From NCBI GenBank assembly GCA_007570785.1, contig ML662476.1, forward strand, positions 62,001 to 126,000: a stretch of 64,000 nucleotides of DNA, written 5' to 3'. The notes beneath the pieces are model-generated. The model was not told where the DNA came from. It saw only the letters and a program-made list of their open reading frames with translations, and did no database searches. Each line of letters begins with the position of its first letter. Position 1 is the stretch's first letter. Origin of the DNA: Antilocapra americana. Its lineage: Eukaryota > Chordata > Mammalia > Artiodactyla > Antilocapridae. This document shows positions 1-10,752 of this stretch, in pieces. Both the position numbers and the translations under genes were made by a program.

Positions 1-1812
1 ACAGAGTTTTCCCGATGAGCAAACCAGGGTCAGGCATGTGAAGTAACTTGCTTCAGGGCATTAAGCTGGTCAGTGACCCATCCAGGATCTGTACTTAGAA
101 AAGCACATCTGTTATTAATGTGAATAACATAAAATGAAGTGTCGGTGCACTTTTGGAGCACTAGCTAGTTAATTAAGGGCCTGGGCTTTACAATTTAGAT
201 TGAGTGACTCTCATTGTAGCATTTCTAAAGGCTGTCTTGATTTTTATATCAAAGTAGGAGGACCCACTCTAGGAGCACAGATTTTCTCATGCAGCTTGTT
301 AAGTTCTTAGACTGTGAATGTTTAGGGCCGGGAGCAGTCTTATATCCAGCAGTAGTATCTAACTGAGTGTAGACGTCCAGTCATTGTCCAACAAATGTGT
401 GATGGTCAGGAATCACCCCTTCTGTGTATAATGCATCAGCGTTACTACAACAGGGAAGGGTTTTGCAAGAATGCTGTTCTTTCCCCTGTGTCTTACCATA
501 CTGGGTCTCGTGTCTCTGAATATGATTCGGCAGTGTAACCTGGGACTGGGAGCACTGTTCTCAAGTCATTTTAGTTTGACTTAAAACACACTTTCTCACT
601 GTTCCTTTAAGGTTTAAGGTTGTGGTTTGGATTGAAGTTAAGCACCCCAGTAGCTTCAGTGATGGGTTTTAATGACTGGCCTGGCTTTTCATGCGTTTAG
701 GCATTTGGATACAAGCCATATGTATTTGACCTTGAGCAGGTTCATTTATAGCCATATTTCCTTCTGGAACTATTAAAAAGGTGCTGAACACACACCTTGG
801 GTGATGGCAACAGTAGTTACTAATTACTGTTACTCCAGGTAAGTCTGTATCGTAGCTCGATGTACAGCTAGGTCACTCTTAAGTAGCTTTTTCTGATATG
901 TATGAAAGTGGAGGAATAATTCCAAATGAATAATATTAGGATTTAATGAAATATTGTTTTTCAAGTCCCTACAACTCTGCCTGGTACATAGAAGGCAGCC
1001 AATTGGTGCTATTTACTTTCCTGTCCTAGTTGATTGCCTTAATAGCTGTGTGGTTCAAAGTAGTCCAAACCAAATTTGTGAAATCAAAACCACTCTGAAA
1101 TCATATGCAAGCTCTGGTAAGGGTTTTTTTTTCAAATTGTTTATATATCAGTTTTTTTCTCTCTCTTTTCCATTTTCTGTGCTTGTAACCCTTTTTGTCA
1201 CTTTATCAGAAATTTTGGTTTTCTTGGGGGTTTGGAGAAGGAAAGCATATGATGGGGGTATGACTGTGTGATTAGCAGGAGGTACTGATGTTTAAAGTGG
1301 GGAGTGGGCGGAGGGGACGCAGTATTTACCCACCTCGCTTTGCAGCCTTAGCCTCCTATGGTTTCCTTCAGAAGCTCTCTACTTTAGTTGAGTTAATCAG
1401 CTTACTGTTCTGTGCATGTTCCTCTTTGGTGTCTGTCCCAGCTGGCGTGACTGGCCGTCATCTCCATGTCTCTGCACTTCTGTCTGTATCATAGCGTGTA
1501 TACTTCTTGGATTTAGGGAATCTTTGGGGGCTTCCTTTTCACTTCCTTCTGCTTTTCCTTTCTTCTTGCCTGCTTGCCTGATTCCATCCCTTCATCATCC
1601 TCTTCTATACATTGAATGCCACATCCACTCTCTGCCAGTCAGTAAGATGGGCACTGAGCATACTGAGGCCTTTATGAATACCAGTTGGCCATTTTTTTTT
1701 TTTTTTTTGGTGTCTAGGTCTCCTGTTAGTAAATAAGTAATTGAATTTAGCCTGGAAGACTACTAACATTTTGGGGTGGTTGAAATTAAATCATTTTCAC
1801 TGAGGTATACTT
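1..1812 (+). other. FMN2 intron sequence, no recognised element
   Basis: AT-rich non-coding sequence with only short chance frames. It contains a poly-T run near 1692-1710. I see no splice-flanked conserved frame and no repeat family I can name. Confidence 0.5.
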
Positions 1813-2030
1813 GGGCTTCCTTGATGGCTCAGGGGATAAAGAATCTGCATGCAATGCAGGAGACATAGGAGACACAGATTCGATCCCTAAGTCAGGAAGA
1901 TCCCTCGTAGGAGGAAATAGGAAATAGCAACCCACTCCAGTATTCTTGCCTGAAAAATCCCATGGACAGAGGAGCCTGGTGGGCTACAGTCCAGAGGATT
2001 GCAAAGAGTTGTACATGACTGAGCACACAT
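1813..2030 (+). mobile_element. Bov-tA SINE, + strand
   Basis: It starts with the diagnostic head GGGCTTCCTTGATGGCTCAG (canonical GGCTTCCCTGGTGGCTCAG), runs through the tRNA-like part (AAAGAATCTGCATGCAATGC) and the CCCACTCCAGTATTCTTGCC body, and ends near GACTGAGCACACATATATA. Several substitutions, including a disturbed second box region, suggest an older copy. Confidence 0.92.
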
Positions 2031-2317
2031 ATATATGATTGAATCAGTAGTGAAGATAGAAGGATACTTCTGTAGAATTTGTGTTGAGAGAACATCTATT
2101 CCTATTTTTGTGCGTTGATAGTTAAAATCAACCCACAAGCAACTGTGGTTGCTATCAATGATAACGCAGTAGCTCTAAGCTTCCAAATATAAATTTTATT
2201 GGTAGTGAAAAAAGAGGAAAACCTTATTATTTTGTTCATTCTTAGTTTTGCATTTTAAATAATTATCTGTTGTTAATGAAATTTAGAATTAAGGGACAGT
2301 TAGGAAGAACCTAGATG

Positions 2318-2887
2318 ATGATTGCACCCATGAAATTAAAAGACGCTTACTCCTTGGAAAGAAGGTTATGACCAACCTAGACAGCATATTAAAAAGCAGA
2401 GACATCACTTTGTCAACAAGGGTCCATCTAGTCAAGGCCATGGTTTTTCCAGTAGTCATGTATGGATGTGAGAGTTGGACTATAAAGAAAGCTGAGCACA
2501 GAAGAATTGTTGCTTTTGAACTGCTGTGTTGGAGAAGACTCTTGAGAGTCCCTTGGCCTGCAAGGAGATCCAACCAGTCCATCCTAAAGGAGATCAGTCC
2601 TGAGTGTTCATTGGAAGGACTGATGTTGAAGCTGAAACTCCAATACTTTGGCCACCTGATGCAAAGAGCTGACTCATTTGAAAAGACTCTGATGCTGGGA
2701 AAGATTGAGGGCAGGAGGAGAAGGGGACAGCAGAGGATGAGATGGTTGGATGGCACCACCGACTCAGTGGACATGGGTTTATGTGGAGTCCGGGAGTTGG
2801 TGATGCTAGGTCAGGGAGGCCTGGCATGCTGCGGTTCATAGGGTCACAAAGAGTCGGACACGACCGAGTGACTGAACTGAACTGAAT
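2318..2887 (+). mobile_element. BovB (RTE) LINE 3' fragment, + strand
   Basis: The frame at 2368-2841 gives the C-terminal part of the BovB polyprotein, with the characteristic MTNLDSILKSRDITLSTRVH, VMYGCESWTIKKAEHRR and LLCWRRLLRVPW stretches. The 3' tail ends in GACTGAACTGAACTGAA, a typical BovB end. The element is 5'-truncated at the very end of the reverse-transcriptase ORF and is non-functional. It lies tail-to-tail with the BovB at 2940-4785. Confidence 0.93.
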
Positions 2888-2939
2888 ATGTACTACCTTG
2901 TTGCTTTGTAATTTACTTCTTGATTTTCTTGTTGAACCA
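2888..2939 (-). mobile_element. short L1 remnant between two BovB copies
   Basis: This 52-base stretch looks like the L1 sequence that normally lies just 3' of the L1 block resuming at 4786 (antisense). That would make the BovB at 2940-4785 an insertion into the L1 spanning 2888-8612. Short and divergent, hence tentative. Confidence 0.4.
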
Positions 2940-3542
2940 TTTGTGTCCGACTCTTTGTGACCCCGTGGACTGCAGCATGCCAGGCCTCCCTGTCCATTGC
3001 CAACTCCTAGAGTTTACTCCAGCTCATGTCCGTTGAGTCAGTGATGCCATCCAACCATCTCATCCTCTATCATTCCCTTCTCCTCCTGCCTCCAATCCTT
3101 TCCAGCATTAGGGTCTTTTCCAATCAGTCAACTCTTCGCATCAAGTGGCCAAAATATTGGAGTTTCAGCTTTGGCATCAGTCCTTCCAATGAACATTCAG
3201 GACTGATCTCCTTTAGGATGGACTGGGTGGATCTCCTTGCAGTCCAAGGGACTCTCAAGAGTCTTCTCCAGCACCACAGTTCAAAAGCAAAAATTCTTCA
3301 GTGGTCAGCTTTCTTTATAGTACAACTCTCATATCCATACATGCCCACTGGATTAGCTTTGACTAGACGGACCTTTGTTGGCAAAGTAAAGTCTCTGCTT
3401 TTTAATATGCTGTCTAGGTTGGTCATAACTTTTCTTCCAAGGAGCAAGTGTCTTTTAATTTCATGGCTGCAGTCACATCTGCAGTGATTTTGGAGCCCCC
3501 CAAAATAAAATCTGGCACTGCTTCCACTGTTTCTCCATCTAT

Positions 3543-3968
3543 TTACCATGAAGTGATGGGACTAGATGCCATTATCTTAGTTTTGTGAATGTTGAGTTTT
3601 AAGCCAACTTTTTCACTCTCCTCTTTCACTTTCATCAAGAGGCTCTTTAGTTCCTCTTCACTTTCTGCCATAAGGATGGTATCATCTGCATATCTGAGTT
3701 TATTGATATTTCTCCCAGCAATCTTGACTCCAGCTTGTGCTTCTTCCAGCTCAGCATTTCTCATGATGTACTCTGCAGATAAGTTAAACAAGCAGGGTAA
3801 CAGTATACAGCCTTGATGTACTCCTTTCCCTATTTGGAACCAGTCTGTTGTTCCATGTCCAGTTCTAACTGTTGCTTCTTGACCTGCATACAGATTTATT
3901 AAGAGGCAGGTCAGGTGGTCAGGTATTCCCATCTCTTTATGAATTTCCCAGAGTTTTTTGTGGTCCAC
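3543..3968 (-). pseudogene. BovB reverse-transcriptase fragment (YADD palm region)
   Basis: 141 codons of RTE-clade reverse transcriptase. GVHQGCILLPCLFNLSAEYI and the LRYADDTILMAE active-site strand are visible, followed by the EKVGLKLNIHKTKIM motif. It is separated by frame breaks from the upstream piece at 4127-4777 and the downstream piece at 3298-3549, so it is a relic. Confidence 0.9.
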
Positions 3969-4126
3969 ACAGTCAAAGGTTTTGACATATCAATAAGGCA
4001 GAAGTAGATATTTTTATGGAACTCTCTTGCTTTTTTGATGATCCAGCAGATGTTGGCAGTTTGATCTCAGGTTCTTCTGCCTTTTCTAAATCCAGTTTGA
4101 ACGTCTGGATGTTCACAGTTCATGTA

Positions 4127-4777
4127 CTATTGAAGCCTGACTTGGAGAGTTTTGAGCACTATTTTGCTAGCATGTGAGATGAGTGCAAATGTGGGGTAGT
4201 TTGAACATTCTTTGGCATTGCCTTTCTTTGGAATTAGAATGAAAATGGACTTTTTCCAGTCCTGTGACCGTTGCTGAGTTTTCGAAATTTGCTGACATAT
4301 TGAGTGCAGCACTTTTACAGCATCATCTTTTAGGATTTGAAATAGCACAACTGGAATTCCATCACCTTCACTAGATTTGTTTGTAGTGATGCTTTCTAAG
4401 GCCCACTTGATTTCACATTCCAGGATGTCTGGCTTTAGGTGAGTGATCATACCATCATGATAATCTGAGTCATGAAGATAGTTTTTGTACAGCTCTTCTG
4501 TGTATTCTTGCCACCTCTTTGTAATATCTTCTGCTTCTGTTAGGTCCATACCATTTCTGTCCTTTACTGAGCCCATCTTTGCATGAAATGTTCCCTTGGT
4601 ATCTCTAATTTTCTGGAAGAGATCTCTAGTCTTTCCCATTCTATTGTTTTCTTCTATTTCTTTGCACTGATCACTGAGGAAGACTTTCGTATCTCTCCTT
4701 GCTGTTCTTTGGAACTCTGTTTTCAGATGGGTGTATCTTTCCTTTTCTCCTTTGCCTTTCACTTCACTTCTATTCAC
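4127..4777 (-). pseudogene. BovB linker/reverse-transcriptase N-terminal fragment
   Basis: 216 codons carrying the typical BovB stretch RDLFQKIRDTKGTFHAKMGS, the AEDITKRWQEYTEELYKN region and the fingers motif around QDWKKSIFILIPKKGNAKEC. One key change is visible: where RTE proteins usually continue with a Tyr-Arg-Thr/Ile-type motif, this copy reads NYPTFALISH, so it has mutated. Non-functional remnant. Confidence 0.88.
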
Positions 4778-5825
4778 ACCATGTTGTTTAGTCTCCCTGT
4801 AGTCACTTTTTTCATATTTCTTTTCCTGTGGTTGATTTCTAGTTTCATGCCACTGTGGTCAGAGAAGATGCATGAAATAATTTCTAAATGCTCAAATTTG
4901 TTGAGATTAGTTTTGTGCCCTGGTATGTGATCAGTCCTAGAAAATGTTCCACGTGCACTTTTAGGATCTCTTTACCTTGTTGATTCTCTCTGTGGAAGAT
5001 GTGTCCATTGGCATGAGTGGGGGGTTAAAGTCTCCTACAATTAATATATTTCCTCTGATTTCTCCCTTTCTGTTTGTTAATATTCATTTTATATATTGGG
5101 TGCTCCTATATTAGGTGCATATAAAATGATGAATATAATATCCTCTTCATGTACTGATCCTTTTATCATTATGTATGTCCTTTATTTTTCTTCATAGTCT
5201 TTAAAGTCCATTTTGTCTGATATGAGTATTGAAACTCCCACTTTCTTTTCGTTTCCATTTGCCTGAAATACCTTTTTCCATCCCCTTTCTTTCAGTCTGT
5301 GTGTCCTTTGCCCCAAGTTGGTCCTCTTGTAGGCTGCAAATTGTAGACTCTTGTTTTTTTTAATCCACTCTGCCACCCTGTGTCTTTTGATTGGAGCATT
5401 CAGTCAATTAGCATTTAAGGTAATTAGTGACACATATGTATTTGTTGCCATTTCAGACCTTGTTTTCCAGTTGATTATTTTTTCTTTCTTTCTTCCTTTC
5501 TTTTTCTTTTCCTTTTTGTGGTTTGATGATTTCATTTTATTTTAACTTGTGTTCCCCTTTTGGTTTTTGTGAATATATTATGTGTTTTTTATATATGGTT
5601 GCTCTGTTCTTCAAGTATTTAACCCTTTTCTATATCTGTTTGCTTTAGACTGATAGTCATATAGGCTCAAACACATTCTAACAAAAGAAAAAGAATATGC
5701 ATATTCTTATTCTCCTTACTCACATTTTATGATTTTGATGTCCCTTTTTTACATCTTCATGTTTATCATTTTGCTGTTCTTTGTGTTATCATTGCTTTCA
5801 CATATAGTTTTTTTTTTGATCTTTA

Positions 5826-5849
5826 TGTATGTGTGTGTGTGTGTGTGTG
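5826..5849. repeat. (TG)n microsatellite
   Basis: About twelve TG units next to the tail of the Bov-tA at 5850-6066, consistent with expansion of the SINE tail. Confidence 0.95.
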
Positions 5850-6066
5850 CGTGCATGCTAAGTTGCTTCAATCATGTTCAACTGTGTGACCCTATGGATT
5901 GCAGCCTGCCAGTATCCTCTGTCCATGGGATTCTCCAGGCATGAATTCTGGAGTGGGTTGCCATGCCCTCCAAGGGATCTTTGCAACCCAGGGATTGAAC
6001 CCAGGTCTCTTAGATCTCTTGCATTGGCAGGCAGGTTTTTTACCACTAGCACCACCTGGAAAGCCC
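5850..6066 (-). mobile_element. Bov-tA SINE, - strand, inside L1
   Basis: The antisense Bov-tA signature is present: CCATGGGATTCTCCAGGC, GGAGTGGGTTGCCATG and the tRNA-like head at 6030-6066. The flanks TTTTGATCTTTATGTA (about 5813) and TTTTGACCTGTATAC (about 6067) are an imperfect TSD in the host L1. Confidence 0.92.
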
Positions 6067-6735
6067 TTTTGACCTGTATACTGCTGGCTGATTTAAATGA
6101 TTTACTTCCCAACTGTGATTTCCTCCTTCAAATATCATTTTGCTTCTTTTTTATGTAGAGATGACCTTTCTATATTTCTTTTTTTTAATGTGACTATCCC
6201 AAGGAAATCTTTTTTTTCTGTACATTATCATCTTGGTTTTGCCATACATTGACATGAATCTGCCATGGGTATACATGTGTTCCCCAGTAGGCTTAGTATT
6301 CTTTTAGTTTTTGCTTGTCTGAGAAATTCTTTATTTCTCTTTCTGTTCTAAATGATAATCTTGCTGGGTAGAGTATTCTGCATTGCAGATTTTTCTCTTT
6401 CAAGGCTTTGAATGTATTTCACTACCTCTTTTTCTCCAGAAAATTTTATCAGTTTTACCATTGAGAAATCAGCTGATAGTCTTATGGAGGTTCCCTTGTA
6501 ATTAGCTGTTTGCTTTTCTCTTGTTGGGTTTGGAATCTTCTCTTTAACTTTTGCCATTTTTATTATGTCTTGATGTCTGGGACCCTCTGTGCTTCCTGTT
6601 CTGGATATGTGTTTCCTGCTTTAGGTTTGGGAAGTCTTCTCCCATAATTTCTTCAAATATGTTTTCAATCCCCTTTTCTCTTCCTTCTCCTTTTGGAATG
6701 CCTGTTATGTGTAGATTGCCCTGTTTTATATTATC

Positions 6736-6952
6736 GCATGTGCTGTGCTGTGCTTAGTCACTCAGTCATGCCCAACTCTTTGTGACCCCATGAACTGTAG
6801 CCCACCAGGCTCCTCTGTCCATGGGGCTTCTCCAGGTAAGAATACTGGAGTGTGTTGCCATGCCCTCCTCCAGGGGATCTTCCAGTCTAGGGATCAAACC
6901 CAGGTCTTCTGCATTGCAGACAGATTCTTTACAGTCTGAGCCCCCAGGGAAG
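6736..6952 (-). mobile_element. Bov-tA SINE, - strand (3' part of a chimeric insertion)
   Basis: Complete antisense Bov-tA with a GCATGTGCTGTGCTGTGCTT tail at 6736. Its head merges at 6947-6952 (GGGAAG) with a piece of L1 5' UTR. TSD copy ATATTATC at 6728-6735. Confidence 0.92.
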
Positions 6953-7137
6953 GTGGGGCAGCAGCTGGCTCCTGGTTGACAGTCCCTTGGTGCAGGTGGC
7001 TGGCTGCACCAGGGGGATGAGCACAGTGATCGGGGCTGTGTCACGGGACCCTTGGTGGGCTGCTCGTGCTCCCAGGAAAGTGGGGGCAGCAACTTGTGTC
7101 TGCTCCCAGGACCCTCTGCAGTGGCAGATGGAAGCCC
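6947..7137 (-). mobile_element. L1 5'-UTR fragment fused to the Bov-tA head
   Basis: About 190 bases that closely resemble, with many substitutions, the host L1's own 5' UTR at about 7706-7900 (shared GGCAGCAGCTGGCTCC, GTGGCTGGCTGCAC and GTGTCACGGGACC blocks). It sits out of place in ORF1-level sequence. It ends at 7137 where ATATTATC recurs (7138-7145), matching 6728-6735. The host L1 reads continuously if 6736-7145 is removed. Confidence 0.8.
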
Positions 7138-7145
7138 ATATTATC

Positions 7146-8612
7146 CTATAGGTTTCTTATATTTCTTTTCTTTTTTTTTTTTTTCGTTTGATTTTCTGTC
7201 TGCTGTTTTGATTGAGTAATTGTCTGCTATTTTGGTATTATTCTGTCTTCCAGACCACTTATTCTTTCTTCTGTATTTTTCATCCTGCTATTCATTCTCA
7301 TGAGCTCAGTTTTCATCTCAGCAAATGAGTTTTCTAATTTTTTTTAGCTTCTACTTATAGTTTCTAGTTCCTTTTTACAGTTATCTGCATTTCTGTTGAT
7401 AGCCTTTCTTCTTTCATTTCATTACTTCCATTATTAGACTGAAGAAGTCTGTTTCATTGTTCTTTCAGGGGAGTCCTCTTGATCTTTTAACTAAGAGTGG
7501 TTCCTCTGCTTCTTCATTTTTATATTTCTCTTACTCTGAGTTTAGGAGAAACCTACCTACTGTAGTCTTGGAGAACTATGTATATGTGGGAGCATCCCTT
7601 CGTAGCTTGTGTGGGTTTAATTTTTGGAGGGATGAGGGCTGTGTTTGGTATGGATGCTGGCTGTTGTCCCCTTGGTAAAGGCTGCACGGCCATGCGCACA
7701 CCCCTGGGAAGGCGGGGGCAGCAGCTGGCTCCCAGTCGGCGGTCCCTTGGTACAGGTGGCTGGCTGCACTAGGGGATGAGGACAGTGATCAGTGCTATGT
7801 CACGGGACCTTTGTTGCTGGTGGGCTGCTCGTGCCCCCAGGATGGGGGGGCAGCAGCCTGTACCTGCTCTCAGGACCCTCTGCGGTGGCAGTGGTCCATG
7901 CCTCTGGAGCCCTAGATGGCAGTGGTGGCTCATGCCTGCCCCTGTAGCTCGTGTAGGTGGCCCCCTGATGCCTGAGAGCATGTACAGAGACAGAGGCTTC
8001 TATGGTGGGCCCGACACCCTCCTCACATGCCCCCCAGCAGTGGCTCCTTGCCTCTTTGGTGGTCCCAGACTTCTTGGATTTCCTTGGTTGTAGTGCATCA
8101 CAGCCTAGTGCCCTTGGGCTGGCTTGCTGCCTTCATGCAGCCAACCGTAGTCCTCTCCCCAAGCCTGACCTTAGGCTTGATCCTCAGTACTCAGCCCCCT
8201 TAGTACGAGCGTTTGAGGCTAGGGTGTGCCAGTCAGCACTGATCGACCATGCAGGACTCCCTCTGCTTGCCCTCTGCACACCTGCCACCATGCTCTCCTC
8301 TGAGGCTCCAAAACTCCCCCTCTGTCCCAGCTGATCTTGCCGCCAGTGAGGAGACCTTTCCTCCTTCACAACTCCCTCCCAGGGACACAGGTCCTGACTT
8401 GATTCCTTTCTCTCTCTCTCTCTGTTTTTTTTTCCTTTTGCCTTACCCGGTTGCATGGAGATTTTCTCGCCCTTTTGGAGGTCTGAGGTCCATTGCCAGC
8501 ATTTAGTAGATGTTCTGTGAGAATCATTCTACGTGTAGATGCATTTTTTATGTGTCTGTGGGGAGGTGAGCTCCATGTCTTGTTCCTCTGCCATCTTCAT
8601 TCACTCCCAATT
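7146..8612 (-). promoter_or_regulatory. L1 5'-UTR/ORF1 5' region, antisense to FMN2
   Basis: The GC-rich part (about 7680-8460) ends at the L1 5' terminus near 8612. In L1 elements generally this region carries the internal promoter, and in human L1 also an antisense promoter. Any antisense activity here would point along the + strand toward the FMN2 exon. Activity is inferred, not shown. Confidence 0.4.
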
Positions 8613-9044
8613 GACTTGTGGGATATAATTTATATCCAATATAAAGTTATTGGATATAATATCACTGAATGAAAACTTTCTGAGAGTTTTTGAGTGTTAA
8701 ATATATAAATATACAGAAAATAAAACTCCTAGTCAATTTGAAATGGTAGTAATGCAGGGTACTGTAACATCAGAAAGATAACAACAAGAGATAACAGCTA
8801 TTGGATGCTAGCAGAGGATGCCAGGGAATGCTGTTCTTAGACCCCTGCTCCAGTGTGGGTGAGAGAGAGGGAAGCTTTTGTGTCTTCCCTGCAAGGGTGT
8901 CTCTCGAGACATTGATTGCATGGGAAATGACTGTGATTATTCTGTGATTGAGTCAGTGTCCGGCCTACCCTGGACTTACTGGGAGCTTTATTATCTGTTA
9001 TGCCAGAGCTGCAGTGGGTCAAAAATTCTCCTTTTTAATTTTCT
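8613..9044 (+). other. intron sequence, nothing recognised
   Basis: About 430 bases of mixed composition between two L1 copies. No splice-flanked frame and no repeat family I can name. Confidence 0.5.
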
Positions 9045-10136
9045 CTCTCTTTTTTTTTTTTTTGCTTGCTACTAATTTTTCTTTCTTTCTTTCTTATTTT
9101 TACTTCATAATATTGTATTGTTTTTGCCATACATTGACATGAATCCACCATAGGTGTACATGTGTTCCCCTTCTGGAACATCCCTCCCACCTCCCTCCCC
9201 ATCCCATCCCTCTGGGTCATCCCGGTGCACTAACCCCGAGTACCCTTATCAAACATCAACCCTGGGTTGGCGATGCATTTCACATATGATAATTTACATG
9301 TTTCAGTGCCGTTCTCCCATATCATCCCACCCTTGCCCTCTCCCACAGAGTCCAAAAGACTGTTCTATACATCTGCGTTTCTTTTGCTGTCTCGCATACA
9401 GGGTTGTTGTTACCATCTTTCTAAATTCCATATATATGTGTTAGTATACTGTATTGTTGTTTTTCCTTTTGGCTTACTTCATTCTGTATAATAGGCTCCA
9501 GTTTCATCCATCTCATTAGAACTGATTCAAATGTATTCTTTTTAATGGCTGAATAATATTCCATTGTGTATATCTACCACAGCTTTCTTATCCACTTGTC
9601 AGTTGATGGACATCTAGGTTGCTTCCATGTTCTGGCTGTTGTAAACAATGCAGCGATGAACATTGGGGTACACGTGTCTCTTTCAATTCTGGTTTCCTCA
9701 GTGTGTATGCCCAGCAGTGGGATTGCTGGGTCANNNNNNNNNNTTGAGCTTCAGGAGTTGCTTGTATATTTTTAAGATTAATTGTTTGTCCATTGCTTCA
9801 TTGGCTATTATTTTCTCCCATTATTATGCTGAGGTATGTTCCTTCTATTCCTGCTTTTTGGAGAGTTTTATAAATAGATGTTGCATTCTGTCAAAGGCTT
9901 TCTCTGCATCTATTAAAATAATCATATGGTTTTTATTTTTCAATTTGTTAATGTGGTGTATCACATTGACTGATTTGCAGATATTGAGGAATCTTTTCAT
10001 CCCTGGGATAAAGCCCACTTGGTCATGATGTATGATCTTTTTAATATGTTGTTGGATTCTGTTTGCTAGAATTTTGTTAAGGATTTTTGCATCTATGTTC
10101 ATCAGTGATATTGGCCTGTATTTTCATGGGGAATAA
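9045..10136 (-). mobile_element. L1 LINE 3' portion, - strand, internally deleted, containing an assembly gap
   Basis: It starts on the + strand with a T-run and CTTT repeats (antisense poly-A), then the L1 3' UTR (TTTTTGCCATACATTGACAT) and ORF2 C-terminal sequence up to 9733. After the gap, sequence skips to ORF2 reverse transcriptase (frame 9845-10102, with [20 protein letters not shown] and [20 protein letters not shown]). The catalytic part between is missing, so it is a deleted copy. Confidence 0.9.
9734..9743. other. assembly gap (10 N)
   Basis: Ten N bases inside L1 sequence. A round number in a high-copy repeat suggests a placeholder rather than a measured gap size. Confidence 0.99.
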
Positions 10137-10416
10137 TGTCTTGAGAAAATTAAGCTTTCATTGTGTTTTAAAGTTATGCTTAAAAATGTTTAGCCCAGTC
10201 CTTTTAGTCTCTTTATACTTCAGGCAGAATAGTCCTTGATGGTAGTTCTCTGGGATCTAGTGCACATGTGGAGAAGAATTCTGTGACATTTTGAATTGCT
10301 GCTTTACACACAGTAGCAGCCCTGCAGCAGGAGTGCAGGCTGAGAAGTCTTTCCACTGGCCTCCCTTTTTAAGTGTCCCACCTGTTTCCTGTGAGATGGG
10401 GCAAAGAGTTCTTTTT

Positions 10417-10752
10417 CTTAATTTTAACGAGTTTATTTATTTACTTATCTATGGCTGTGCTGGTTCTTCGTTGCTTTGTGTGGTCTTTCTCTGGTGGTGG
10501 TGAGCGGGGCCATTCTTCCCTGCGATGCTCAGACTTCCCGCTGTGGTGGCTTTCTTGTTGCAGAGCAGAGGCTCAGGCATGTGGGCTTCAGTAGTTGCAG
10601 CTCTCGGACTCCAGAATTGGGGCTCAGTGGTTGTGGCTCACAGGCATGGTTACTCCAGGTCACGTGGACTCTCAGCAGACCCGGGACTGAACCCGTGTTC
10701 CCTCCCTTGGCAGGCAGAGTCTTACCCGCTGCACCCCCAGAGACGTCCCCAG
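10417..10752 (-). mobile_element. CHR-type tRNA-derived SINE, - strand
   Basis: It has an A/T-rich tail (TTTATTTATTTACTTATCTA) followed by GGCTGTGCTGG, GGCTTTCTTGTTGCAGAGCA, a GACCCGGGACTGAACC-like box and a head near CACCCCCAGAGACGTCCCC. This is the antisense layout of the CHR family found in cetartiodactyls. Confidence 0.85.

Larger units (their letters stand above)
2940..4785 (-). mobile_element. BovB (RTE) LINE, 5'-truncated, - strand
   Basis: About 1.85 kb of BovB in antisense. Decayed frames at 4127-4777 and 3543-3968 carry fingers/palm sequence of the reverse transcriptase, including the LRYADDTILMAESEEELKSL active-site block (the YADD catalytic motif is intact). A frame at 3298-3549 carries the C-terminal MTNLDSILKSRDFTLPTKVR block. 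Frameshifts separate these pieces and the endonuclease domain is missing, so it is a dead copy. The 3' end is at 2940, close to the tail of the + strand BovB. Confidence 0.95.
4786..8612 (-). mobile_element. L1 LINE, - strand, 5' UTR to ORF2 endonuclease, 3' part missing
   Basis: Read on the - strand: the 5' end near 8612 (the characteristic start with GAAGATGGCAGAGGAACAAG), a GC-rich 5' UTR to about 7130, ORF1 remnants (frame 6348-6557) and ORF2 endonuclease sequence (frame 5182-5376, including RLKERGWKKVFQANGNEKKV). The reverse-transcriptase part is absent, with BovB abutting at 4785. The L1 is interrupted by a Bov-tA at 5850-6066 and by a Bov-tA/L1-5'UTR chimera at 6736-7137. All frames are broken. 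It lies antisense to FMN2. Confidence 0.9.

Noticed and set aside
3543..4777. Functional reverse-transcriptase gene
   Set aside because: BovB motifs including YADD are present, but frameshifts, missing endonuclease and 5' truncation show a dead retroelement. The same holds for the L1 ORF2 pieces at 32989-33744, 50661-51408 and others.
7769..8506. Several overlapping open frames on both strands near 8 kb as host genes
   Set aside because: They fall in the GC-rich L1 5' UTR. Frames are open on several strands, and none has a known domain.
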